This document shows positions 11,735-22,995 of a stretch of DNA of 64,000 bases, in pieces. Position 1 is the first letter of the stretch; every line of letters starts with the position of its first letter. The translations under genes and the position numbers were made by a program. The notes beneath the pieces are model-generated. The model was given only the letters and a program-made list of their open reading frames with translations, ran no database searches and was not told the DNA's origin. Origin of the DNA: Persicaria tinctoria (lineage: Eukaryota; Streptophyta; Magnoliopsida; Caryophyllales; Polygonaceae); NCBI GenBank assembly GCA_037127255.1, contig JBANSL010000006.1, positions 81,261,850 to 81,325,849 on the forward strand, given 5' to 3'.

Positions 11735-12764
11735 TGATAACTCCACTCCCTTTGATGAAAATCGGAATTAGTTTCAAAGGCTTTGACAGACAGTTTGTGT
11801 CAAAGGTCTTGAAGCTAACAGCTGTGTTGATGAAACACAAAACTTGTACTTTATTATATTATGTCCGAATATTATATTATGATATTATATGCTTCCATAT
11901 TATTATTATATATTCACTAACCTTTCAGGAATCTATTTGAATTATATCTCCTTCCTTAAGCGTTCAAAGCTGAGAAAGATCAAATCGAGATCATGGCTTC
12001 CGAAGTTTCCAAAGATAGAAGATTGCGCTCAAGCCATGATCCTCTCTTAGCCGTTGGAGAAGATTCCTTCCTCAAGTGGCGCCGATGATCTTCACTATAT
12101 AAAGGAGATGAAGAAGAGAGAGAGGACTGACGCACTTCAAGAATATCATTGCACAATCAGCCTTCAAATTTACGTTCTCTCTTGAGCGTGTTCTCTCTGC
12201 TTGTTCTTAAGAGTCTTATATTTTGTTTCAAAGCATTTGAGAGATACACAGTGAGCTTATAGGATATATTCTGAGAGAGTGTTATACTCAAGAGTTTATA
12301 ACTCAGGAAGTGGGCACTAGGCTATTGATTCTCGAGAGTAAGAGGATTGTACTAGGTAGCTGAGAGAGGCGGGGCTCTTCTAGATTGGTCTAGGACTCCA
12401 AGGGAACGTGAGTTGACTAGATTGCAATTGTATAGGAGAGAGGCTTCTCGGTGAGCTATTAGGATCCTAAGCTTTGTGAATCAATAAAGCCTGTTGAATC
12501 CTAGGGTTGTGGAAGAACCCTAGGCGGGGACGTAGGCCAAGTTCGTGCCGAACCTCGTTAACAATTCGTTGCGTCCTTTACTTATTGCTTTACCTTATTT
12601 CCGCACTTGGTTCGATTGTCTAACTTTGTGATTCAGGTTAATCTCAAAGGGTTTTATACGAGCTCCAAAAGTCTTGAGACTTTCTGCGAAAAACGGGCAT
12701 ACTCTATTCAACCCCCCTTCTAGAGTATTTCTTATTACATTGTTTTTACATTATCGAACCTTCA
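11735..12764 (+). repeat. 3' LTR of Copia element
   Basis: 1030 bp, about 98.5% like the 5' LTR, followed by the target duplication TCTTG. Confidence 0.95.
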
Positions 12765-13239
12765 TCTTGTAAATTGCCATTGTGTTCTGCATTTGCTGGA
12801 GGAGCTGGGGATCTACATCCATGTCAGAGTCGGAGCTCATATTAGATTCAGAGCTTGAATCAGAGCTTATCTCAGATTCAGGGTCGTCAATGAAATGTAC
12901 ATCCATAATGAGGTCTGGACAGAGACCATATTCAATGAACTCAGCATCACCCGCAAACCAACTGCGAGTATATTCCATTAACATCTGGTTGGCTACTTGA
13001 GTTTGAACCACACTAGTGACCCCTGCTTCATTTAACACATGATCACATTGTGCAAAAGTCATTGGCAACCCATTCCAATCAGAGAAATGATCCTGGAACA
13101 CCAGGGGGAGGCTATCAGAATGAATAGACACGTGCAGTTGGCTTGGTCCGTATAGATGTGTCTCCCTTGGTGTGATAACAACTTCAAAAGAGCCTACGAT
13201 GTAATGGTACCCTATTTCGGTTATAGTTGGAAGTGCCAT
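12765..13239 (-). pseudogene. 5' half of the second RING-H2 gene, cut by the Copia element
   Basis: Starts MALPTITEIG and aligns through about 150 residues with the intact gene at 3636-4271 (GPSQLHVSIHSDS, EYTRSWFAGDAEF, then a Ser/Asp-rich linker). The native sequence ends at the Copia target duplication. The 5'-UTR intron is kept at 13255-13457 (donor AAG|GTGCG, acceptor TGTAG|GTTTT). This half has no stop, so the Copia insertion and the RING-domain indels at 6586-6764 are what disable the gene. The plus strand reads CTATATAAAG near 13583. Confidence 0.85.
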
Positions 13240-13684
13240 CTAAGGATAGAAAACCTACACAAACAAAATAAACATACACTCATATAACTTGATGAAATAA
13301 AAACCCTAACCGACTGAAAGATAATGAAAAAGTAATCTAAAATCAGAAAAAAAAACAACATAAAACTTGTTGGAAAAATGTAAAAACCCTAACCGATTAT
13401 ATAAAATTTACAGAAGAACGAAAGGGAGAGAACTACATAAGAAAGGTGAGGGCGCACCTTGTGAACATAAATCCGGAAAGGGGAAGAGTAGTGGAGGAAG
13501 ATAAAAAGACTTGGAGAGACGGTAATGGGGAAGAGAGTGGAAAGAGTTGAAATGACGTTAGAGATATACTCAAGTACAACCCCTATATAAAGTAACTGAA
13601 ATGGGTCAACTTCTTTGATCGGGAAAATGGGCCACGGTCTCCTATCATGAAGTTTAAACTAAACCCAACACCAATGTTGTCCAA

Positions 13685-14310
13685 TTCTATTGTTGTGCAA
13701 AATTTAACCTATTGTTCAGCAAAAATAAGATAATGTTGAGCAAATTTTCACCAAACGACCATGGTGTGTAATTTAATTCTAATGATGACAAAAAATAAGA
13801 CAACATTGTGAAAAAAAAAAAATTTAAAAACTAAAAAATTATATTGAGGAAAAATAAGATCATATTGGGCACAAATTCACAAGGCTCAATTGTTGTGTAA
13901 ATATAAAATATTATTCATCAAAAATAAGATAATGTTGAGCAAATTTTCACCAATCGCCCTATGGTGGGCAATTTTATTTGAATGATAATAAAAAAATAAG
14001 ACCACATCGTACAAAAAATATATTTAAAAAATAAAAAATTATATTGAGGAAAAATAAGATCATATTGGGCACAAATTCACAAGTCTTAATTGTTGTGCAA
14101 ATATAAAATATTATTGATAAAAAATAAGATCATGTTGAGAAAAATTTCACCAATCGCACATGGTGTGCAATTTTATTCGAATGATAATAAAAAAATAATT
14201 TCATATTGTGCAAATAATCTATTGAAAAAGTATAAAATTATATTGAGAAGAAATAAAATTATGTTGGGCACAAATTCGCAAGTCTCAATTGATGTGCAAA
14301 CACAATTCTA
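13685..14310. repeat. Noncoding repeat family B, third block
   Basis: Three longer, well-conserved units of about 190 bp (TTGTGCAAATATAAAATATT, GAAAAATAAGATCATATTGG, CACAAATTCACAAG) plus partial ones. It is the same family as 4845-5280. Confidence 0.7.
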
Positions 14311-14324
14311 GTTTCGCCAATACT

Positions 14325-14600
14325 TCTAACTACTATAACCACCTCGTGGTACCACATACACTTCAAAATCACCAAATACAATGACAGTGATACCACTACT
14401 TGAAACTAATATTAGTGTCACCACTATTTTGGAACTTAGACACCTGGTGTCAGCACATAATGTTCACTAACATAAAACGTCACCACGAACACGGAAAAAA
14501 TAAAAAAAAATACAAGGATATTGTCACTACTACTTCATATAAGTGTAACCACTACTTATCTATTTGAGCACTTAATTTGTCAGATTACATCCAAACTTCC
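14325..14600. repeat. Noncoding repeat family A, third block
   Basis: Diverged A units (CACATACACTTCAAAATCA, GTGATACCACTACTTGAAAC) directly after block B and just before the 3' end of the C48 protease gene. Confidence 0.6.
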
Positions 14601-14633
14601 CCATATACACAACAACCTATCTAAACACTGGTT

Positions 14634-16639
14634 TTAAAATTTAAAACTCCAGGTTTCCTTGATCAGATCTAAGCATATTAGTTCTCTGAATCGAAAGATC
14701 TTCTCGTTGTTGAAACCTTTAACATCTCCCCCAAATACAGACGCTTCAATCGCTTTTAATGTAAATACACCACATGAAGCCTTGTTAACACAAAAAGGAA
14801 GAATGTCATGTCGGCACATAAATAACAAGTATCTTAAGCTAACCAACAAGCAAAACAAGATAAAAAATACATACCCGGTAGAATCATGCATTAACCCAGG
14901 AACCATGTTTAGCTGGAAAGTAGAGGAATCAAAGTTTTCATATAGCCCAGCCTTTGCCAAATGAATTGGGAGCCAATAAGCAAACGATTGCAATTGTTCT
15001 TCAAGAACACCATCCCTAACAACAGATACATTGCAATCGTATACGCTGATTACCCTCTCCTCAATTTTAATCTCCAATGCCACCCAGTGCTTGTTTATCA
15101 CATTTAAAATTGTGTAGATTTTCTTTACAGATGCCCATGGCTTCCCATAATCAGCAGGGCACGTATCGACAAAATAATCCTCAGTGTTGACTTCAAGAGG
15201 TATGTCTTCCCCATAACTTGAAGCATATTCAGGCAGGTACTTTAGGTAAAATAACCAATCAAGAACAAGAACATCTCGATATTTGACAGGGTCCTAAAAA
15301 ATGTGCCTCCTAATGTGAATCAAATCTGCTTCTAGATGCTAAACAAAGTAGTAAAAAAGTGAATTCAACAATCAACTAATACAATAAAATCCAATCCACA
15401 CATATATACCTACTCCAAAAAACAAGCAGTTATTACCTGACAATCAAGCCACAGATTGTTCACTAAAATGTGCTGGAAATTGTTTTTGTTAAATCTTGAA
15501 ATTGGACCAGCAACAGAAAAATTCCTACCCAAAATTACACACAGTGCGTAAAAATATATCTAGCATGAGATGCTGTAACTAATATAATGACAACAACATT
15601 TCATAACAAATATTGAACATAAGAATAAACCATACCTTTGTTTCTTCACAAGTCCATAAATAAATTCATGATCTTCCGAGCTGATCAATGACTTGTTAGG
15701 GGCATGCTTTGGCATCCTCACTTTCTTCTCCCACTCAACTGGGCCATATATGAATGTACTGGTTGATGGGATAAGATTGGAAGCCATTAATTGTTCAACT
15801 TCAATTTTAGTTGCAGGATCGTTGGCGACCGAATCCCAATCAACACCTACACCCTTATCATCATCGTTATCAGACAGAGTGATGTACTTTTCCAAGGATG
15901 GGTCAACTCTAACTCCAGCAACTTTACCATCAGCACCTTCGCCTCCACACTTTGTAGATTGAGGGGCTTCAACAGAAGTTGATGGAATTCCAACCTCATC
16001 TCCGGTCCTTTTGGCATCATCAACTTCATGCTTCATTAATGAAATATCACATTTCAAATCTGGCACACATTTCACTTCCGCACCTACAACCTTAAATTCA
16101 ATGTTAGCGACAACAGATGGAAACTCCTTATCCACTCCTGGAACCTCAGAACTTATTGATGGGAAAGACACACGCACAACGTTAACAGAAGCAGAAGATG
16201 ATTTCAACACTAACTCCTCATTAGGGAAAGACTGTTGAAGATCAAACACAACATCATTCCCAATTTTGTTAAGATCTTTATCATTATCCTTCACAGGTGT
16301 ACCCTGGGACTTACCACCACTGACATGTTCATCATCAACGTTCGAAGGAGTGCCCTCGGACTTACCAACAACGTGTTTATCATCTTCAGGCTTCACATCA
16401 TTTTCCTGCAACCTCTCAACCAAAGCCTCATAATTAGCAACCCTAACCTCAAGCTCATCGTACCTCTTCGACATCTCACCAAAAACTTGAAGAATCCCAC
16501 TCAACTCCACAATCTTTGTTTCAATTTCATCAACCCTCGCAAACAACAGATGCATAGATTTAGGGACCTCTTCAAGCTTCTCAATCTTCCTAAAAATCTC
16601 CTTCACTCAATCAGGATGAGATGGGAGTCTGTTTTCCAT
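14634..16639 (-). CDS. Ulp1-type (C48) cysteine protease, triad kept, one early stop
   Basis: Three exons on the minus strand: 16639-15636, 15524-15437 and 15293-14634, all with GT..AG introns and phases that join. The likely ATG at 16637-16639 (MENRLPSHPD) is followed by an in-frame TGA at 16607-16609, and the frame is then open. The N-terminal third has a coiled coil (EVPKSMHLLFARVDEIE) and a long acidic linker. The protease domain is in exon 3: His in NKHWVALEI, Asp in VYDCNV, Cys in SCGVFTL, so the triad is complete. C48 enzymes cleave SUMO-like tails; in plants many such genes ride on Mutator-like transposons. Residues around 14850-14890 (GYVFFILFCLLVSLRY) read like an unspliced 36-bp segment and are doubtful. 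It is divergent from the DUF1985 gene at 17175. Confidence 0.7.
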
Positions 16640-17174
16640 GCTTTGGATTGTTTGTGTTGATTACAGTGTAGTTATCTGCTGTTATGTTCATGTGTATAGT
16701 GGCTGACGCTGTCTGTTTTTATATATGATTGTGTTAGTTTATTGTAGTTCCAACAATGTGTGTGCTTGGATTTGGTATTTTATGTTGTCTTTGTGATGTT
16801 TATGTTCTTTTACTATGTCTTGGTGACATTTTATTGTTATTGTTTATGGTTGTTTGCTTCATCACAGATTCTGTTATTGTATATTTACATTGTTTTGTGT
16901 TTTATTTCTTGTAGGAGCTCAATCTTCTGATTCATCCACCTCGTATACTGGTTCTGATGTAAGTTATTTTAGTTTTCCATTTGGAATTCTTTTGTTGATG
17001 AGCAAGTTGTAATTTTTTCTTAATCTGATGTTTGTTTTTTGGGTAATTGTCTGTGATTGATCAGGGTTTGGAATATTGCATTCCTGTTTCTGAGCGGTTT
17101 CGTTGTAGATCTAATTAGTGTTTCTGAGCGGTAATTGTCTGTGATTGATCAGGGTTTCATTGTAGATCTAATTG
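16640..17174. other. Divergent intergenic region and untranslated 5' exon
   Basis: A T-rich stretch between the two head-to-head genes. A small exon-like piece at 16916-16962 (AQSSDSSTSYTGSD), with acceptor TTGTAG and donor GTAAGT, may start the plus-strand gene. At 17046-17200 a segment containing TGTGATTGATCAGGGTTT is present three times, so the acceptor before the DUF1985 exon is triplicated. Confidence 0.4.
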
Positions 17175-19605
17175 TATGTGATTGATCAGGGTTTGGAATA
17201 TATTCATATCCTTCTGTTTGTGATCTGATTAAGAAGCATTTGTCTCCTTCTCACTACAATATTCTGGAAGAAAGTTGCCTTGGCTGGGTGCTGACGCAAG
17301 GCACCAAAATGGTTACCAATTTTCAGCTTATGCATCAAATGGTGCTCCGTCAAGTACAAACACAAAAAGAGAATGAGTTGTGGTTTAGAGTTGGTGGATA
17401 TCTCGCACGTTTTTCAATTGATGAGTTCCATGTTATTACATGCCTTTCTTGTGAAGATCGTTTTTGTAATATCCCAAAGAAAGTTTCAATATTTGAATTT
17501 TTTGGGCAGAAGAAAATGACTCATGATGAGTTACTTGATCGTTTCATATCTGAGAAAAAGAAGTCTAAGAAGAAGTTGATTATGGCAAAGTTGTTGCTGA
17601 TTGAGAGGTTAATTGTTTATAGGAGGTCAGAAGTTGTAAGTGCAAAATTCTTATCGCTTGCATGCAATGAGAAGGAGTTTGAACTATATCTTTGGGGTAG
17701 AGAGTCATACACCCGTTTCTTGAAGTCATTGAAGAGTTCTTCTGTTGCAGATCGGAATGGGGTTAGGGGTTCTTATCAAATGTATGGGTATTGCCTTGCA
17801 TTCCAGGTATTGTGCTTTAGTGTTTGCATGTCTTATGTCAGCATTTTTTTTGTCCGTGTCAGCACAACTTTATTGTTTATGTGAGCTTTTTTTAAATATT
17901 GTTTTGTTGTGTCATAACGAGTTTTCTTTTGTAACAGGCTTGGATATTAGAAGCTTTCCCAGCTATCTCTGCTAATTTTGACTGCAATTTTAAGATGCCT
18001 AATAGAGATCCACACTCATTGCACTGGGGATGTGATTATAGCCATGTGTACGTTGAGGCTGAGAAGTTCTTTCATGGCGATTTGGTAAAAATTTTATATT
18101 TTTTCTCTTTAAGAACATTTTTATTTGATGCATCTTTGGGTTTTGATTCTGATACATGCATTTTGTCCAAACTCGGTTGCTCCCTATTTATGGGGAGTTT
18201 GCACGCGCCGAAGGGATGGAGTTTGCTGATTAAAAGCTGATGTTGTAGTTGATGCATCAGTTGATGAAATAGTTTTTGGATCTGTTGATGAGACATTGTA
18301 TGAGATTCGTCGTCTTCGTAAAAGGGCATATGAAGCTAGGTTTTCAAACAGGGTTGTCCAGGTTGATGATGAAGAAGCTAATGTCTTGCAGAAACATGCT
18401 GAAGGAGAGACCTCAAAGAAGAAGCCACCGTGAAGAGAGGTAAGACTGCTAGAAAGAAACAGGATGACAAGTCCTTTGAAACTGCTTTTGAAGTTTTCCC
18501 TGATGGGGATAAAGAAGATGTTGTAGAGACCTCAAAGAAGAGGAAATCTTTGACTGGAGGGATGGGTGGTAAAAAGAAGCAGAAGGTGGCGTCCAGCGAT
18601 AACTCTGAGAAACGGGTTCCCCTGAGGAGGGGTCGTTCTGCATGTCGTGTTCTATTCAATCCATACATTGCTTTAGACCGTAAAAAATCTGTCAAGAGTG
18701 AAGTAAATAAGCTTAGACAGAAGGCTTCAGCAGTGAGGAAAGGTGGTAGAGTTATTCCTTCTAAGAAGGTGAAGAGAGTTACTGCTGACACAGATCTGCA
18801 TAAGGAGGTTGATGTGTTTGCTTCACCTTCCAAGAGATATCGGTTGGGCCCTGATTCATGTGATTTATTAGACGATGATGTTCCGCTGAATATTGTCTTT
18901 CAGCGGAGGTATAAGATGACGAAAGGTGGAGTAGGTAGTCGGAGGCCGTTATATGATAGTGCTGCTAACAGGTCTTCTGTTTTTCCTTCAGTTCCTGTTG
19001 CAGATAATGAGGGTGCTCATGGAGTGGAGACCGTAGATATTCATGTTGCAGTCTCTAAATCTGGTGGTGAATTCAGTGTTGGTGATGACAAGGTTGATGA
19101 TTTTACTACTGACACCCATTCTTCTAAATCTTGTGGTGAAGGCCGTGTTTGTGATGACAAGGTTGATGTTTTTACTGTTGACACCCATTCTTCTAAATCT
19201 GATGAATTGGATGCTCCTCATACTGCCAGGCTTTTTGTTTTGGCTGATGTTGCAGATGTGATTGATTGTGGTGACAACGTTGAAGGAGTTGAGACACCTT
19301 CTGGTGACGGCGTGGGAGAGGGTGATGTAGCGACGCCTTATGTGCAAAGGTCACCTTTGGGGAGTGTTGAAACACATGATTGTTTTGATGGGGGGGGGGG
19401 GGGGGGGTCTGTGTTTGGTCAAACATTTGCTGCTTATGGGAATGAAGAAACTCGTGTTTCAAGTGTTGAAGCTGGCAAAATAGCAGTGTCAGAAGAGAAA
19501 GTGGAAGGTACTTAAGATGTATCTCATCAAATGGAGGCCAACAATGATTCAACTGGTGAGTTGCCTCCAAAAACACATGTTGATGCTTTTGCTTCTTCTC
19601 TATGA
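17175..19605 (+). pseudogene. DUF1985 transposon-type gene, frameshifted and 3'-truncated
   Basis: Exon 17190-17806 encodes a DUF1985 domain (LWFRVGGYLARFSIDEFHVI, LWGRESYTRFLKSLK). The next exon, 17938-18084, has clean GT..AG borders (AWILEAFPAI ... EKFFHGDL). From about 18160 the frame continues (LLPIYGEFARAEGMEF, then VDEIVFGSVDETLYEIRRL) but shifts near 18235 and again near 18430. The long basic/acidic low-complexity linker runs 18430-19515 with a run of about 17 G at 19390-19407. DUF1985 is usually fused to a C-terminal Ulp1 protease in plant Mutator-like elements. Here no protease follows: the gene is cut at about 19605 by a tandem array. Function of DUF1985 is unknown. Confidence 0.7.
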
Positions 19606-19606
19606 T

Positions 19607-20019
19607 CTGATAAGGGCTGCTTCTAGTCGACCGTACGCGGATGAAGAGCGTCAAAGTCGCTTTCACTTATCCTTTGAGCCATCCGAAGCCATTGGATGCT
19701 CTGATAAAGGCTGCTTCTAGTCAACCGTACGCGGATGAAGACCCTCAAACTCCCTTTCACTTATCGTCTGTGACATCCGAAGCCATTGGATGCTCTGATC
19801 AAGGCTGCTTCTAGTCGACCGTACGCGGATGAAGATCGTCGAGTCGCCTTCACTTATCGTTTGAGCCATCCGAGGCTATTGGATGCTCTAATCAAGGATG
19901 CTTCTAGTCGACCGTACGCGGGTGCAGAGCGTCGTGTCACCTTCACTTATCGTTTGAGCCATCCGAACGATTGGGCGTTCTAACCAAAGTTGCCACCGGT
20001 AAATTGTACGTGGACGAAT
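19607..20019. repeat. Tandem array, 92-94 bp unit, about 4.4 copies
   Basis: Copies start at 19607, 19701, 19795, 19888 and (partial) 19980, each beginning CTGATMAAGGCTGCTTCTAG or a close variant. The array is interrupted at 20019 by an LTR element and the flank resumes at 25762. Short open frames inside it only reflect the repeat. Confidence 0.9.
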
Positions 20020-21782
20020 TGTTGTGGAGGAAAATCAAGTATGAAAATAAATATGGAATATAAATCAAACCAACTCCCTGTCCAAGGAAATAAAATACAA
20101 GAAACCCTCCCGCTGTAGTGGTAGGGTATTTAGGATCGAATCCACGAGGAAGTGTGTCAACGCTCACCTTTTTCGTCCCAGAATCCTCTTGAAATAGACG
20201 AGAAGGTTCCTTGATCTTGAGTAAAGTACTCAATCTCGACTAAACCTATCGACCTAAACTGCAAAACAGAACAACATAAGCGAAAAAAAAGAAAATCGAG
20301 TAGAACAGAGTACTCGACGTCGACTAAGGTCCTCGACGTCGACTACTTCTGTCGAGATCAAGTGGTGCATAAACAAAAACTTAACCTTTTTGCAATGAAA
20401 GAAATAGAACAGAAGAAACACAAAATTGTGGGAACTTCAATAAACTAAAAGACATCCAAAATCGGGGTATCAACGCCACAACGATAACCATATAAAATAA
20501 TGCCTAAGGGTATAAAAGATCATTATTTTCATCAAGTAACTATCGTCATTAACAAGTATGAATATAGAGGCTTTCGCATAAACCCTAATTGTTACTAACC
20601 CTTTTCACATAATTAATCCAAGTTGTATTAAGATCACATTTGCTTTAATAACACAAACAAGGATCACCTTCGGCTGTCGCAAAAGAATCATGTTCGTAGG
20701 GATAGAAGACGAAATCACAATAAAAGTTGTACCTTTATCGCATTACCTTACATGGCTACCGTCGGGCTCACCCCAACCCTAGAATTTCGGTGACTACTCG
20801 CTCTTCATCATAAAGAAACACATTAATAATAAAAGGAAACTAACTTGCATTGAATCAAATAAAAATTTACAACTGATCGAAGCCAAATCCACTCTCGCCT
20901 TTCCAACTCAAATCGGCCTATGCTCTCTTTACTACCTTCGAATGTAAATTGTGTGTGGAATAGAATTCTTGGATGATTCCTATAATTAATCAGCCCCTAA
21001 GGCCTTATTTATAGTATTCAATCCTCACTATCCAAGGAAAGAATACTCTATCTATATCTAATTCTATCAATCTAAAGCTTAATGATTAAATTTGGAAATA
21101 AAACAAATAAATCTTAAAGGGGAAATAAGACTAAAGTAGATAAATCTTTCTTCTCTTGATAGATCTTCACCTGACTTGATAGAATATCTCATGCCTTCGC
21201 TTGCAAGTAATACACAATGCTCGGACTTCACTCGTTCCCGACTCGGATTGGCCACTGGGAGTACTCGACATCGGGTAAAGTACTCGATGTCGAGGACTCT
21301 TCTTCTCCTCGGATTTCTACTCGAGCTCGGCTACAATTGTGGACTCGACGGGTACTCGACATCAAGTAGTCTCCTCGATGTCGACTAGTTCTTGCACTCG
21401 AGTGGATTCCTGCTCGTCAGGTGCTCGACTGGGTAAATTTCGACCATGTAGTACTCGAGATCGACTATTGTAGTCGATATCGACTAGTCTTTGTCGAGTG
21501 CTTCTTCTTCTCTTTTGCTCGATGTGTCCTGGTTCAGCTGCTGCTTGATGTTAGACTTTCTGTATTGGACCTCGAGCTTTTCCATGAATTTCCTTCCTTC
21601 TCCGAACTGATGTAAAATGCTTCGATTTCTGCGAAATTAAATAGAAACTAGTGTAGACACCATAATTTGGCAAATAGGCATAAACTATATAGATTATGTA
21701 CTATTATGACCCAATGATATGAAATGCATGTAGAAATTGATATAAAAGTTAGTGTAAAACATGGCAAATTAGGCTCACAGCA
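20020..21782 (-). repeat. 3' LTR (left) of the Gypsy element
   Basis: 1763 bp. It carries paired TCGA-NN-TCGA palindromes at 20314/20333, 21265/21284, 21356/21375 and 21455/21474, all spaced 19 bp. Confidence 0.85.
21003..21014 (-). promoter_or_regulatory. LTR TATA box
   Basis: CTATAAATAAGG on the minus strand. The same box is found in the other related LTRs at 22141, 33036, 45430 and 61159. Confidence 0.6.
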
Positions 21783-22043
21783 AACACCCCATACTTATGT
21801 TTGCTTGTCCTCAAGCAATACTTTTAATGGTCATACAGGGAAAAAATCAAAACTCTCAACATCTTAGATTCATTGTCATATGTCCCTGCAATCAATTACC
21901 ATCCTCGAAAAGGTACTTATGCCAAAAATTCATGTTTGTATATAAAAACAACTTTTCACATAAAAGGAGGGTTATGCAAAAACATTCATTCATGACAAAG
22001 CATTAATAATCAAGAGGACTTTAATTTAAGCTCCTGCAAAACT

Positions 22044-22047
<4 letters not shown>
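21783..22047 (-). other. Conserved noncoding interior next to the 3' LTR
   Basis: Shares CTTGTCCTCAAGCAATAC, CAATTACCATCCTCGAAAAG and AGGGTTATGCAAAA with the interiors of the elements at 33902 and 61998. No coding frame. Confidence 0.6.

Positions 22048-22091
<44 letters not shown>
22048..22091. repeat. (AT)n microsatellite
   Basis: About 22 uninterrupted TA dinucleotides at the left edge of a truncated LTR fragment. Confidence 0.95.
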
Positions 22092-22094
<3 letters not shown>

Positions 22095-22980
22095 CTTGTA
22101 GCTTGGATTGATTGAATGAATAAAATCTAGCCCTATAATGCCTTATTTATAGTATTCCATGTAGCTATTCTAGGATGGAACAACTATATCTAAATCTATC
22201 TAATAACATAAGATAAAACTTGGAAATAAAGGAAATAAATCTCTAAGGAAATTACATCTAAAATAGATAAATATCTCTTCCATCTTGATAGAATTTGATC
22301 TTGTGGATATCTCCATTGGACTTTGGATAGAATATTGATTAGAACTCGGACTAGCTCGAAATCGGCCACTATGGGTCCACTCGATATCCACTAAGGTCAC
22401 TCGATATCAACCTGTGATTTTCAGCTTATTCTTCCTTGACTCGATTTCGGCTCCAGGATGGAATTTCGACTCGATGTGACTCGATATCGACTTGTCATGG
22501 TCGATATCGACCTCTTCATTTCTTCCTCAGCTGGCTTGGTTGATTCTGGATCTCTGCTCGATTATGGGTTACTCGATATCGAGTTGGTTTAATTGATATC
22601 GACAAACTTGTTCTTCCTTAGCCGATTCTGGCTTCTCTGGGTGGAAATCGAGTGGCCAACTCGATATCGAATTAGTGTACTCGATTTCGACCAGATGGTG
22701 TCGACTCGATTTTCTTGCTTCCAGCTCGATTTGTCCTGGCTCCGCTACTCTTTGACCTCGAACTTTCTGCACTTGACTTCGAGCTTTTCTCTCCTTTCTC
22801 TGAACTGCTGTAAATTGCCTCAATTTCTGCAAAATTAAACAGAAAATGGTGTAGATTCCATAGTTTGGCAAATAAGCATAAACTACATAAATTCTGAACT
22901 ACTCTAGCGCGAATGCATTAAATGTATGCAGAAAACAATATAAAAGACAGTATAAAACATGGCAAAATAGGCTCACAACA
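22083..22980 (-). mobile_element. Truncated LTR of the 32201/36353 family nested in the Gypsy interior
   Basis: Aligns with 33010-33901 (TTCTAGGATGGAACAAC ... GGCTCACAACA) including the TATA box (22141-22152). It has four palindrome pairs: 22381/22401, 22481/22501, 22573/22593 and 22661/22681. The left end is lost at the (AT)n run. Confidence 0.75.
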
Positions 22981-22995
22981 ATAGTGGCTCCAGTT

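Larger units (their letters stand above)
6765..12764 (+). mobile_element. SIRE-like Copia LTR retrotransposon, internally deleted
   Basis: A 6.0-kb element with two 1030-bp LTRs (TG..CA), target duplication TCTTG at 6760-6764 and 12765-12769, a PBS for initiator tRNA-Met and a polypurine tract. Comparing the LTRs by eye I count about 15 substitutions and no indels (about 1.5%), so the insertion is recent. The internal part is only 3.9 kb because most of integrase, reverse transcriptase and RNase H is missing. The element inserted into a RING-H2 gene copy on the opposite strand. The SIRE/Maximus assignment rests on the long Gag with two zinc knuckles and similarity to the copy at 31877-48557. 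Confidence 0.9.

Noticed and set aside
19517..19983. Open frames reading through the 94-bp array (SSRPYADE repeats)
   Set aside because: Unit length varies between 92 and 94 bp, so the frame is not kept; composition follows the DNA repeat.
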